64,000 nucleotides of DNA. Source: Bugulina stolonifera (taxonomy: Eukaryota; Bryozoa; Gymnolaemata; Cheilostomatida; Bugulidae). Positions 23,469 to 38,400 of this stretch are shown piece after piece. The number at the start of each line of letters is the position of its first letter. The stretch's first letter is position 1. The stretch lies in assembly GCA_935421135.1 (NCBI GenBank), contig OW285196.1:682001-746000 (forward strand), written 5' to 3'. Under the pieces are notes generated by a model that had not been told where the DNA came from, did no database searches, and saw nothing but the letters and a program-made list of their open reading frames with translations. Made by a program: the position numbers and the translations under genes.

Positions 23469-26400
23469 GTATTTCTACACTCTACATACATGTATTTCAG
23501 TGACCACACAGTCCAGTGAGAGTGAATCAGTGACCACACAGTCCAGTCAAAGTGGATTAGTGACCATACAGTCCAGTCGAAATGGATCAGTCCACGGCCA
23601 GTGAGAGTGATTCAGTGACCATACATTTTAGCATTCCGGCCCCTAAAAGTAAAATATTGTATGATGCTAACAGAAATATGAGTAATAACCCAAATAGACT
23701 GATAGTGCTTTAGAAAGTTTCAACTCTCAACTCCATTATATTTCATGCTGTAGTGTTATATACACCCTGAGCTGTGAGTGCAATTGGCAAAAAGTAAGGT
23801 AGGATTAAGAATGGGCATCCAAGAGGTCAGCTCATACCAAGTCCCATCATCTAACTGTTTGTGTGCATCCAAGGGAGACAAAGATTTCTACTTGGTGTTA
23901 GTTGAGAGAGGACAACTCCGTTTTATGATTAATAACTTACGAAATGCTCATCAAAGATATATCAATATTATGGACTTACCACTAGACTTAAACTGTATGT
24001 ATCAGGGACTCTGAGCTACATGTAAGTATTGGTTGCACTTACAGTATACAGGGACAGATTCCATATACTGTATTAATAAGCAACAAACAACATACATGTA
24101 CATGTAGATATAAATGTAGCAGAGAAGGGTTAAAGGAGTGTTAGACTTTACTGAAGATGTAGATAAGGGTCACTTTGTGGTATAAAGTGTGAAATACCCT
24201 GTAGAAGTGTGAAATACCCTGTAGAAGTATGAAATATCCTGTAGAAGTGTGAAATACCCTGTAGAAGTGTGAAACATCCTGTAGAAGTGTGAAATATCCT
24301 GTAGAAGTGTGAAATACCCTGTAGAAGTGTGAAATACCCTGTAGAAGTGTGAAATACCCTGTAGAAGTGTGAAATACCATGTAGAAGTGTGAAATACCCT
24401 GTAGAAGTGTGAAACATCCTGTAGAAGTGTGAAATATCCTGTAGAAGTGTGAAATACCCTGTAGAAGTGTGAAATACTCTGTAGAAGTGTGAAATACCCT
24501 GTAGAAGTGTGAAACATCCTGTAGAAGTGTGAAATATCCTGTAGAGGTGTGAAATACCCTGTAGAAGTGTGAAACATCCTGTAGAAGTGTGAAATATCCT
24601 GTAGATGTGTGAAATATCCTGTAGAAGTGTGAAATATCCTGTAGAAAGTGGTAGTTGTGTGTTTTCTACTTCTCCCTGGTCTTAGGCTGCGAGAAGCACG
24701 CAGAAAACACAGTTTTCCCAGCTTAAAGAGGACCTAAAGTAAGGAAAGACAACTCCTAATTTTTGACTTATTTTCATTCTGGGAAATCTGTCTATTCTCA
24801 TGTGTTTAGATCATAATTTTATATAAACTTAATATAATGGAGGTACTGTGTGTACATCATCTGCCCTCTTCAAAACAAGAGCAGCCAATATCACTGCCGG
24901 GCAGAATAAATTGGCAGCACCAGCACTGTCTGTTCATAAACAAGCAGTGACTGAAGAGTGGTGGTGAGACCTTGGTAAGCACACCTAGCTGTGATATAAT
25001 ATAGAAATATCACTGATGCCCTGTCATTATTGTTATTATTATAATACTTTATTATTAGTGTCATCCAGAGCTACTTTGAACGCCAGTACTACTGTTACTT
25101 GTGCAGAGCAATACTAAGGACTTGATGATGCTGATCTATTTATAAACGGATTTATGGGTTAGGTGGAGATAACTTGTGCTTTACAAAGACTGAGATGTGA
25201 GAAAGTTAGCCTCACCCTCCCCCACTACTATCAAGGCTACCTATATATTTCTACTTCTGTACCAAACTAGGATATATATATTCACTCACCCATTGCATTA
25301 TCACACCTGCACTCCAAATATAGTATGAGATCTGTGTACCTCACTAACCCACATAGACTACACTTATATTCGATTGAGCTGGCTGGATAAAGGAATTGCC
25401 AATATTGCACCACTTGGGGTAGGTCCTACTCCTACTGCATAATCGAGCCTGTGAAGCTGTGAAGGTTTCAGAGTTGATTATTTTCTTCCCTCATACAGGA
25501 ATTGCTTGGAAGTTGGAACCCAGGCTAGTACTTATAGGATGGGTAAGTATATTGTAGACTACACTACTTGGTCTGTTCATGTACAGTGCATTCATATTAC
25601 GCAGAGCTTCTTGGTCTGTATAATTATACACTTACTGTATTATATATTAGTATTACATGTATTATATTAATATATAGGCTAATACAGTAGAGTGTAATAT
25701 ACACAAAGACCTGTAGTGTTAGTGATCACATACACAATACTATATTATAGCAACTTTTTCTACCAGTACATTTACATGTAGACGGTGTATTTTTCATTAT
25801 AGAAAATACATGTAATAATTGATCATTATTTAGACTTGGTTGTCTTTGTCAGTTTATGTACTCTAAAAAAGTTGCCTGTGACGTAATGTGATGGGAGGGA
25901 GGGGTTCCCACCACCACGAATGAGTAGATGGACCAGTCTGTATAACATAATGCATACAGTTATTATACATGTACATGGACGACGTAATAATAATGTAATA
26001 CAATAGTGCCATTGTGATGGTGCTGTAGTATCTAATTATAGCTACACAATCGTCTCATCTATGTCACTACTATGATGAGATTAGACTGGTTGCTGTGTCC
26101 TAATTGGCCAATGGCAGAGTGACCTGGCTGATAGAGTAGCAAATAATAATAGTAGTACATATTGTCATCAGTTGATACTATCCTGAGTGCACATCTCTCT
26201 GCTGGCACTCTTCTAATCGTAAGTAATTATTACTTTACTATTATTTTTTTCAGTGCGTTTATTGCTAATTTTGAAAGACTATAAAAGTTATTGAAAAACA
26301 AATATATATAAAAATATATACACGTATGTAAAAAGCAAAGGGACAAACCAGATAGCCCGAGGCTAGAGAAAAGGCTGCCCAACTAGAAAGCTCTTCACCG

Positions 26401-29400
26401 CCGCAGAACCACCCCGCGCAAAGACGGCAGGGACATGCAGTCTCCACCGACACAAAGCGACCCATACATGAGGGCAGCCAGACCATCCACGTGACACGCA
26501 GCGGTGCCAGTCTCCACCCCCATTAGGTACTTGTTGTACAGGACAATTCCTGTGTTCAACAAGGACCTCTCACCTCGTTTGTTGCTGGCTTTCTTTGGCT
26601 TTGTTGCCGTGTGTTGTGATGGCTTTTTGTCATCAGTGAAAATAAAAATTCTAGAGGAAAGGTTTTAAGGAGTAGTTTTAATGTGGTGAATTCAAAAGGC
26701 ATTTTAATTGGCATGATTTTTAGGGTTTTAAAATGAGAGGTGGCATGTTCTCTCGGTTTTATATTTAAAATTACTCTTGCACTCGCCTTCTGGATTTTAC
26801 TTTATTATGTTTTGCTGCTGTGAAAGCATCTTCCTACCCTTTAAAGTATGCCTACCCATACATTAGCTAAGGACACCAAAATGTCAACAAGTAATTTTGA
26901 TTAATAGAACTCTTTTGTATTGCGAAGTAAGAGTATGTGTGGAAATGCGTAGCAGTAAATAATAATATAATATCTATGTTGATATCAGTAGGAAATTAAG
27001 TAATCTATAAATAACTGATTTGTGTTATATTATAACCATATGTTGGCCAACTATGAGTTTCTAAACCTATAGCAAGGAGAGTGTGATATCAGGTAGGTCT
27101 CAGCTACTACTTGCACAACAACCAGTTACCAAATATTATTTGTAGTCAACTGGAAAGTGTCGACACCATTATGCTTATTATGCTATCATCCACGAGCATA
27201 TCCAGCAGTCTCAGAATCTTCCAAAGTTACAATTTAGTTTACCAATGTGTGATGTGTAGCCTATAACAGTGGAGAATGAGGCCGGAGGGGAGGGGGGGGG
27301 GGGCTACCTACTCACCCTCTAACAACAACAATGACACTTTTAGAAAATTACAATTAGAAACTGTGTGTTCTAAAAATGTAACATTTAGCCTACGGGTTCA
27401 AAACAAACATTTTCAATATGAATATGCACAGTTATGAAACACAGTCTTCAGCTGAAATATTTCAACTAAAGACTGTGTTCCTTTGAAATTCCTTTACCAA
27501 CATGAGGCTATCCTATCCTACTGACTACTGTTACCTGTAGGTAAGTACATGTAGGCTAGGATAATAGACTGTAGGGATTGTTGATGAATATCAACACAAG
27601 ATTTGATCTGATAACATTCTTGAGTTTAGACAGTGTTAATATTCCAGGAAACCATTTGGTATGCACCATGCTGTTCATAGCAGCTAGTACCAACTAGTAG
27701 TAAATAATTGTTAAGTTATAATACAGTATAGTACATTGTATTTTATAATAGTAATATATAATATTGGAATGATGGCAGAGAAAGCTGAAAGCTAGCTGAC
27801 TACAGGTAGTGCTACAATGTAGTAGTACATGTACATGAGCTCTTTACTACCAACTACCTAGCACTCTAATAGCCTATATGTATCTATGCTTTCTTATTTT
27901 ATTAATAAAGTTATTGTCTTATCATAACTTGTACTTAGATGTAAATAATAATGAGCAGGAGTGTACGATGAATGTGTACAGTGTACCCAGTGTGGGAAGT
28001 GGAACAAATGAGGTGGGTACACACTACACAGTAGGCTACAGGCAGACGATGTTTGAGAAATTTAGGTTTGTCTCCCTTGTTTATCTATAAATATCTAAAA
28101 TGTTATATTATATTTGTGGGTAAACAGTAGGATTTGCTAATATAAAAATTTTTGATTTTCTATCTATGGCAAAAACTTTATCAAACTCCATAAAACACAA
28201 TATACAACGTGAAATTAGTCCTTTATGTAGAAGAATATGATTTAAAAGACACTAAATAGCACTAACATGGATAGTTTGAGACTTTTTAGAAATGAGTTTT
28301 ATTGAAATAATATACATGTACATGTACACCCTAACCATGTCCAGGGATTCTGGTGCTTGTCCAGGGATTTTGAGCAGACAAGTACAGATTTTTTGCTTTT
28401 GCTCCTTGGCAAGTACATGTATGTGTACCCACAGTGTAGTAAGGTACCCTAGCAATATAGGTGTGAGAGAATTAGCATAATTTCCTACTGATATCAACAT
28501 AGATATTATATTATTATTTACTGCTACGCATTTCCACACATACTCTTACTTTGCAATACAGAAGAGTTCTATTAATCAAAATTACTTGTTGACATTTTGG
28601 TGTCCTTAGCTAATGCATGGGTAAGCATACTACGAAAAATAACAGTGGGATTTGCAGGTATTTCCATATTCACAGCTTTATAAATTCCCTTAAATAATGC
28701 CTAAGCATGTTCCGTGTGGTCAAACCACCTCCATTCAGCAGTAATGCTCTCATTAGTAAGGTCAGTGGAGTGGTCAGTAAATGTGTCTGGTCAATGTGTA
28801 CTTAGCCTCAGGTTCAAACCTCAGTCATATCACAGACAGCATCCAGACACCACCCCTCAGCTAGGTAAGAGTAGAGACTGGATCTTAGGCTGATTATCCG
28901 TACTCTTTGGTTAGTTTGTTATTGTGGAGAGGGCTTTATTAGTGACCCATGCTTATTTGTTTATACTGAGGTCATTATGGTGACTGAGCCAAGGCAGTAT
29001 ATTTATAATTATAATCTACAGTACATTGTATATGCAAAGCCAGAGCCATTTGCTCAATGGCTCTGTGTGTACATCCTGCTGTGTATATCAAGCCACAAAG
29101 TTAGAAAACAGTCTTTAGAATACTTTGAAATATCTTCATAAAAATAGACAAGCTAAAGTAGTCTGGTATACCAATAACCTGACCCTAGTATTCCAGTAGA
29201 GTATTCCATGGCACATGGGAACATTCCAGCACATGTCAGCTGCTGTCACATTCGACCACTAATTAGATACAGTTACATGACATGGATTGCAAGGTGCTTG
29301 TCACTCCTCACTATACAGTATATAATATGTAGTAATGTCTAGTACTGCCAACAAACAACTAGCTTTTTATTACTCTGTAGTAATATATATGTAATATCTC

Positions 29401-32400
29401 AGCACACCACCACAGTGTCAACCATGACATGTTTTGCAAGTTATTCTTCTAATTATAAACAGTAGCATAATATATAATATTATTATTCTACTGAGGAATG
29501 AAAGCCGTTCCATTGTGCATCACAACTGCCTCTAGGTACATGTATGTATGGTTGTGTGCTACTTATGCACTAGTAGAAGTAAAACCAGCCAAAATATAAT
29601 ATTAATAGGTAGCTGTCTCAATTACCTAAATATGTGTACAATGCTAGCTACATATGCACAATGCTAGGTGCATGTGTACACTAGTAGCTACATGTGTATA
29701 ATGCTAGCTACATGTGTACAATGCTAACTACACGTGTGCAATGCTAGCTACAGCCAGGCCAGGGGCGGCTTGAATTTTCTAAAACTGAATCAAACCGCAC
29801 CGCCGCATTCGTATCGGTGTCGATTCGCATTTTGAATTTCGGTGGTTTTTTGAACCAAAAGGAAAACAACTGAAAAACTGAATGACACCGAAACACGGCG
29901 CAGCACTAACGTTTGCTACTAGACAACACTGATGGGTATAATCAGAGACGTTGATTGTGAAAGTTACGCCACCGGAAGTAAACAAGAGGCCATATTGGGC
30001 CCATGTAACAAAGGATTAAACTGGTCAAATTTTTCTGTCGGAAATTTTGATTGGTTCTATGGCCCCAACATGGCATCTATAATGTTCCCCCAGTGACCAG
30101 TGATGCAGCTCTGGATAAAATGTAATCGGATGACTCATACACTCTTTGGCTGGTATAGAAATAACACAGTAGATTCAACTACATCATAGTGTCAAATAAT
30201 AACAATAGTAATAATAATAGTAATAATAATAGTAATAACAAGCACTTCGTGCTTGGTCTGCGACGCAAGTCTCACTACATTTGTTGCTCGCTTCGCTCGC
30301 GTGTAATAATGGCTTGTGTTCATGTGCTATGGTCATGCACATACAGTTATCCCATGAGGAGTTGCCTTCCCTTGCATTAAGAAGACAACTCCAAGTCTGT
30401 AGCCCGAGTTCCAATGTGTCGGGTGGGGTGGGTCGGGTACCCACCCCGCCCTTGGTCAGGACTGAGGGCCTAAGGCTACGGCCACGCCCCGGCAGTGATG
30501 CTTGGGGACCCGATCCCAAGGTCCTAGCACCACCCGGAACGGAGTTCCTCACCGGCAGCATTGTATTATATATAAATCAAGGGTCCAAGAGGTTCTCCGC
30601 TGCAAGCATAGCCCGAGTTCCAACACTTGTTTGGCGGGTGGGCTGGGCGGAGCACCCACCCCCACCCTAGGTCGGGTCCGAGGGCCTCAGGCTAGGGACC
30701 CACCCCGGCAGCGATGCAGGGGAACCCGGTCCCAAGGTCCTAGCGCCACCCGGGGCCGAGATCCTGACCGGCAGCATTGCAACATATATGAATCGTCCCG
30801 ATTTTCGACCCCAAATCTGATTGGAGGATGGCAGACCGTAAACCGTAGACCGTAAACCGTAAACCGTTTCGTCTTTAGTTATATGATAATAGTAATAATA
30901 ATAGTAATAATAAGAATATAAGGGGATTTTAATCTCTTAATTTTGTAGATAAAAGTTGAATTTTGGCAAGACACACGTAGACCACCATCAGGCATGCCAT
31001 TTGGTATATCCACCTTGACCAAGAGGTTTACGTTTAAACAGAAAGGAAAATCATCTAAAGGTAAGACAAATCCATAGAATGTTCTGTCAAGTTAGACCCT
31101 ACTCTGTATGAATAGCTATTATGTACATGTACATGTTGTGTAATACCCTACCCTGTATGTATAGATATTCTGTACAGTACATGTTACAGTGGTTAGGCTG
31201 TAGCCTAGGGTTCAAGGCTGTTTGATTATAGTATGGGTTCCAAGGCTATTAGGTTTATTCAGATAACCCTCAGATAGTGTCATCTTGTGAGTTGTCGTTA
31301 CTTACTCAGTAGTTGTCCATCAGAGAGTCATTTAGTACAGTTACACCCAGGAATGCATTTGAGGAAACATTTGTTCTACATGTGTACAACCAATGCAGTA
31401 TATAATATGTGGTGTATGTATAATATGTATAATATTATTCTAATGTATGTAGTATTGTATTATAAACACCTTTGTGTACCATATATTGTGTGCTATATAC
31501 ATGTAGGGGTAACAGGTAGTCCACCCCACCCCTCTGTAAGCTATCCACTTGGTACTCCACTACCATGGACTGAGCTGAGGGCAATGAATGGGTAATACAT
31601 ACCTGAGTAGACCTATGAAATGGTCTCTGTGTGACTGCAAGTGATACAAGCACTGTGCTTATAGTAAAAGACTAATATGGTATTATACAACATAAATACA
31701 CTTTGTGTTATCAGTTGCTATCTAATGGGTGTTTACCTACAATGTAATAGTCAGAGCTAATGATGGCTCCATAATATATAATAACTTTCTATTATAATGA
31801 TAACAGTGGCAATATTTACATACATACTACAGAGATAAGATATTATCTGTAGCTAATGGTATGATAATAATAATATGTTATAGTGTCTATATACTATATA
31901 GTCAGTATTGAGATACGACCTAGATACTAATAATTTCATGTATACATGTGTAGATAGCAATCATTTGATATACTGAGTAGTTAGAAAAACCTTCCCTGTT
32001 TATTATTTCATAATGTTGATCTCCTGTCAAGCCAAGTAGCCTCTGTTCTAAGTAGTTTCTATGCCAAAACTGGTTGGAGTTGTTGGGATAAGAGAGGATG
32101 ACTAGTATACAGGCTCAGACCTGAGGCTATAACTTTATAATAATATGGCTGTTAATTGTTTTGTTTACCAGCTGTTGTTTCCAAGTAGGCCAATAAACAA
32201 GTAGTAAAATTAAATTGCTACAAACTTTTATTGCATATTTTCAGTTATACATTCCATGATGACTCAGCTGTTTACTTCCTCTAGAAATACATAGTGTGAA
32301 TATCTGTGTATATGACACCATAGCAGGCACTAGTAGACTGTCCTCTATAAATAATACATAGTGTGAATATCTGTGTATATGACACCATAGCAGGCACTAG

Positions 32401-35400
32401 TAGACTGTCCTCTATAAATAATACATAGTGTGAATATCTGTGTATATGACACCATAGCAGGCACTAGTAGACTGTCCTCTATAAATAATACATAGTGTGA
32501 ATATCTGTGTATATGACACCATAGCAGGCACTAGTAGACTGTCCTCTATAAATAATACATAGTGTGAATATCTGTGTATATGACACCATAGCAGGCACTA
32601 GTAGGCTGTCCTCTATAAATAATACATAGTGTGAATATCTGTGTATATAACACCATAGCAGGCACTAGTAGACTGTCCTCTATAAATAATACATAGTGTG
32701 AATATCTGTGTATATGACACCATAGCAGGCACTAGTAGGCTGTCCTCTATAAATAATACATAGTGTGAATATCTGTGTATATAACACCATAGCAGGCACT
32801 AGTAGGCTGTCCTCTATAAATAATACATAGTGTGAATATCTGTGTATATGACACCATAGCAGGCACTAGTAGGCTGTCCTCTATAAATAATACATAGTGT
32901 GAATATCTGTGTATATAACACCATAGCAGGCACTAGTAGGCTGTCCTCTATAAATAATACATTTTGTGGATATCTGTGTCTATGACACCATAGCAGGCAC
33001 TAGTAGACTGTCCTCTATAAATAATACATAGTGTGAATATCTGTGTATATGACACCATAGCAGGCACTAGTAGGCTGTCCTCTATAAATAATACATTTTG
33101 TGGATATCTGTGTCTATGACACCACAGGCACTAGTAGACTGTCCTCTATAAATAATACATAGTGTGGATATCTGTGTATATGACACCATAGCAGGCACTA
33201 GTAGGCTGTCCTCTATAAATAATACATAGTGTGAATATCTGTGTATATAACACCATAGCAGGCACTAGTAGACTGTCCTCTATAAATAATACATAGTGTG
33301 AATATCTGTGTATATGACACCATAGCAGGCACTAGTAGGCTGTCCTCTATAAATAATACATAGTGTGAATATCTGTGTATATAACACCATAGCAGGCACT
33401 AGTAGGCTGTCCTCTATAAATAATACATAGTGTGAATATCTGTGTATATGACACCATAGCAGGCACTAGTAGACTGTCCTCTATAAATAATACATAGTGT
33501 GAATATCTGTGTATATGACACCATAGCAGGCACTAGTAGGCTGTCCTCTATAAATAATACATAGTGTGAATATCTGTGTATATAACACCATAGCAGGCAC
33601 TAGTAGGCTGTCCTCTATAAATAATACATAGTGTGAATATCTGTGTATATAACACCATAGCAGGCACTAGTAGGCTGTCCTCTATAAATAATACATTTTG
33701 TGGATATCTGTGTCTATGACACCATAGCAGGCACTAGTAGACTGTCCTCTATAAATAATACATAGTGTGAATATCTGTGTATATGACACCATAGCAGGCA
33801 CTAGTAGGCTGTCCTCTATAAATAATACATTTTGTGGATATCTGTGTCTATGACACCACAGGCACTAGTAGACTGTCCTCTATAAATAATACATAGTGTG
33901 GATATCTGTGTCTATGACACCACAGGCACTAGTAGGCTGTCCTCTGACACACTGTATATAATATAGCTGACTACAATGATAAACACTTCCTCCAGGAAAC
34001 ATGTGAAGTTATTATTTACATCTCTAATTAAAGGCTTGATAAACAAAAGCTAGCATATCTACTCAACTGAGGGCAACAATAGCTTCACCCCAGGTTTCAT
34101 TGTCATGTTTAGTTGTGGTGAGACTATAGTTAGTTATATAGACCTGGTATTGTCTACACACTCACACTCACAGTAGGTAGCTGATAGAGTAGTGACTGCA
34201 CTGGTGTGTTAGCTCACTAGTAGTCTAGTATAGAGAGTAATGTACTCTACTGCAACAGCATCAGCTGTAAACAGTTCTACCTCTACAGATCACCATACCC
34301 AGAGGTTCATAGAGAGGGAGACTGTTGGTGAGTTATATATTATAGTATACCTTTGGCAGCAGCTGGTAGAATAACTACATACATGTACATGTAGTATGTA
34401 GTTGTGTCCACTTGTTTTAAGGTTACACAACTCCAATGTTATGCAATGTAGCTTTTCTGATTGTAGGCCGACATTATTAGTCACTAATTTAGCTTTAGGT
34501 CAACTACCTCTACCTAGCTTTGGGCGTCACATGACAATAAAAAATAATGAAATCGTGCAATAACAAACACTATTACTATTAAATAAAATATCAATATGAA
34601 TAATAGAACAGAGAAATTAGTATATAATTTATACCACAAAAACAATGATATTCTGTTCTAATTTGATTAGATTGATAAAGTGACTTATATTATAGACCTA
34701 ATCAAATTTCCCAAACTCAAACTGTTAGGTGCAGTAGTGGAGAAATTTGAATAGCCTTAGTTCCTTGTTTGTGGTTGGGGTTTGGGGTAAGGGCGGTCAA
34801 CCAGCAAAATATAGTGAAGACAACTCCTTCTGCTTCATTTTTGGTGAAGAGCAAAGGCTATCTCAAATTTCTCCACTTCTGCACCTAACTCAACTAAGTA
34901 GAGATACACTTAGGCCTATACAACTCTATTCCAAGCTGAGAGGTTGGCCAGCTAAACTGTGTCATTTACTAGAGCAGGGTCCAATTCATAGATTTGGCTT
35001 GATTTGCCAGATCAAGCCAAAATTTGGCTTGACTTGGGGTCTATCAAGTCAATGTGGCAGATTACACTGTAGGCTATAGCCAACATAGAAAACATTTCTT
35101 TATCCCATTTATAATTTTATCATTATTGCTGCTAGCAGCACTTGGAGTATATCAGGGTTAGGTAGGCCTACATGTATGAGGGTACACAGGTAACACTTAC
35201 ACTGTGTGTGCATAGTCTAAAGCACACACATTGTAAGTAGTGTAAGTGTAGTGTAAGTGTAGTGTAAGTGTAGTGTAAGTGTAGTGTAAGTGTAGTGTAA
35301 GTGTAGTGTAAGTGTAGTGTAAGTGTAGTGTAAGTGTAGTGTAAGTATAGCAGTTTGGGTCTGCTAGAAACCCGCAAGCACTTATATGGAGGACGTGAAA

Positions 35401-38400
35401 CTTTAACTGATGTCGCCACAAGTGTAGTTGTTGTAAGAAGCACTTATTTTAATGTTTATTTATATTAATCCAACTTCCACAGATAACACATTAGCTTGTG
35501 GACCAACACCGTGAAGTCTGTAATGTAATTACAGAGCATATAAAATACAGCAGAATGCATAGACAGTTGATTACAATAATAATAGGAGTATTGTAAATAC
35601 AGCTCATAATAATATTTGCCAGATAGCACAATGAAGGTAAAATCCACAGAGGTGTTACACACAAGAGCATCCATTATTATATAAAATGTGCTTATTAATA
35701 AAATGATAATAATATAACTGACCTTTTGTTCTCCTTTGCTTGCTTTTTATAATATTGTATGAGTAGGCACTTTTAAAATTAGAAGATTTATAGAAATACG
35801 TATGTTAGCAAAAATTAGTGCAACTTTCTCTCTAGATGTTCAAAAGCCCACTGCCCAGGAAAATCAGTCTTTCTACCAGAACAAAAAAGGGCGTCATAGT
35901 CTAAAAAATACTTGCATCATTTTCATCCCATTGGCCAAAATAATTGCACCATCGTTTCCAGCCAATCCCAAAAGATGGCCCTTTAGTCAGCCCTTGTGGA
36001 ATCATCACCCCCAGCCTTCCTGTTGATGCAAGCAGTTGAATCATATCCTGTGGGCAGCAGTCAGATGTTTGACACTATTGTTTTGTTTACTTCTAAATTG
36101 ATTGCAATATGCTGTGTGGTATGCGCATCTAGTATATTATTATGTATAGCAATAACAAGGGGAGGTATATGACAATACTGGGTTCTACTACACTCCCACC
36201 TTAATTTTCCCAAAATTAAAATACCATGTTTAGCTTTCGATTTGTTTTTATTTATTTCATAATATTTTATTTTATTTTTTTTTTTTTTTTGATTTATTCT
36301 ATCGTTTAATAGGGGTATAATACATAGGTAATATGAATTGCATGTATTGTAATAATATATATGAGAAGCAATAGCGTGAATAAGCATGGTATATCATATG
36401 AGTAATATGAGTAATATAATATTATGGTTATCTGCATGCAGTGGAAGTTGGTAGCCTATTCCTATCAAATTAACTTATGCCTTTCTGAAGCAAAATGACC
36501 TGCTGCACCGGCCTTTCAAGTATGGTACTAGAGAATACACGTTTTCCGGTGTTGTCAATTCCCGAGTTAGCCATGTTGATTGTGACTCTCCTTACCATGC
36601 CGTCGGCTCCTTCTGTCGTCTTGTCTACCATCCCAATTGACCATAGGTTTCTTGGAAGGTTGTCGTCCCTTACTAAGACTAAGTCCCCACTTTTCAGGTT
36701 TGGTTTTGGTTGCTCCCACCTTTGCCTTTTGTTAATAGACGCTAGGTAGTCGCCTTTCCAGGCTTTCCAAAAATCATTAGCCAGTTGCTGCGATTTACGC
36801 CACATCTTAGTTCCATACACCTCCGTATCGTCAAAAATCCCAGGTGGTGGTGTAGTTCCAATTGTTTTGGCAGTGAGAAGGTGGTTTGGTGTTAACACCG
36901 GTATCTCTGGGTCGTTAACTGCACTTACGGAGATGGGTCTGCTGTTTACTGTAGCCATTGCTTCATAGAAGACCACTCGCAGTCCACTAGTGCTCAGTCG
37001 CTGTTTGTATTTGCCCCCCATCAGAGCACTTAAAACAGACCGAATACTACGAATCTGTCTTTCCCATACTCCGCCGGCATGGCTCGCATGTGGGGCGTTA
37101 AACTTAAATTCTATCTGGTTATTCTCGAGATATCTGGCTAGGGTAGATTTTGGGTCCAGACTGTTCACCTCCCTTTGGAACTCGTTGCAAGCTCCGATAA
37201 AGTTTGTACCTTGGTCACAGTGAATGGACTTAACTGCACCCCGAAGGCAGATAAATGCCCTTAGTGCATTTATCATAGAATCTGCTGTCATGTCATCCAG
37301 GATCTCTACATGTACTGCCCGAGAGTACAAACATGTGAGTAGGAGGCCCCAACGCTTCACTTCAGAACGACGTTCTTTGACTTGAAATGGCCCAAAGCAA
37401 TCCATGCCAATATGGGTGAATGGTGCGCATGGTTCGAGTCTTGGTGCTGGTAGCTCTGCCATTATTTGCTCGACGGGCTTCCCTCTCAATCTTTTGCACG
37501 TGATGCAAGTGTGAAGGCAGTGCGTTACGAGCCTTGCTGCACCTACTATCCAGTATCCTGCATTCCTGATGGCCGCCTGTGTTGCATTTCTACCCTGATG
37601 ATGCACAGAATTATGATGATGTCGTACGATAAGTGTAGAAACATGATGTTCTCTTGGGAGGATAATGCCGTGTTTTTCCTCAAAGCACAAGGTTTGTCCC
37701 TTGGCAGCCCGTCCACCAACTCGTAATAGTCCTTCCTTATCAATGAAAGGGTTGAGTTTGCGTAAGGGACTCCTTTTGTTGATGGGTTTGCCAGCTTTGA
37801 CTTCTTGTAGCTCTTTGCCATAAGAACTTCTTTGCACTTTTGAGATTATTGTTGTAGCTGCTTCTTGAAGACTGGTGAGAGTTATGGGCTTCACTGCCCA
37901 CTTATTTGAGGCAGTTTTGTGTATACTCTGTACAACTGCTATAGAACGTTTCAGCTTGTCCCATGTTGAGAATTTCTCAAATTTATTAGCAATTGGTGGC
38001 ATGTTTGATGTAACCACAGCAGTTTTTAAGCTTTTGACCTCTAGATCTTTTTCATCAGAGTGAGCTGGGAACTTCTGGTTTTGCTCCATCAATGGAACTA
38101 CTTGTTTGCTTAGAAATTCAGGTCCAGAAAACCACATGGAATTCTTTAGCTGGTTACATAGCTTCCCTCTGGATGCTATGTCGGCAGGGTTCAGGTCGCC
38201 TGGCACGTGGAGCCATTGCGATGCTTCTGTTCTTGACAATATCAATCTGACTCGATTGTGTACAAAGGCTTTATAGCGTTTGGAGTCATTGGTTATCCAT
38301 CCTAGTGCTATCATGGAGTCTGACCAAAAGTACTCTCCATCTAGTTCCATATCTAGCTCATTGTGTAGCGTTTTGCTAAGTTGTGTAGCTACTACAGCAG

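Noticed and set aside
24141..24650. Regular 20-bp spacing that could suggest a CRISPR-like array
   Set aside because: There are no unique spacers between repeats, no cas genes, and the DNA is eukaryotic; it is a simple minisatellite.
35802..36026. 74-codon frame repeated at 43696-43920
   Set aside because: Part of the BEL LTRs, no relation to known proteins.
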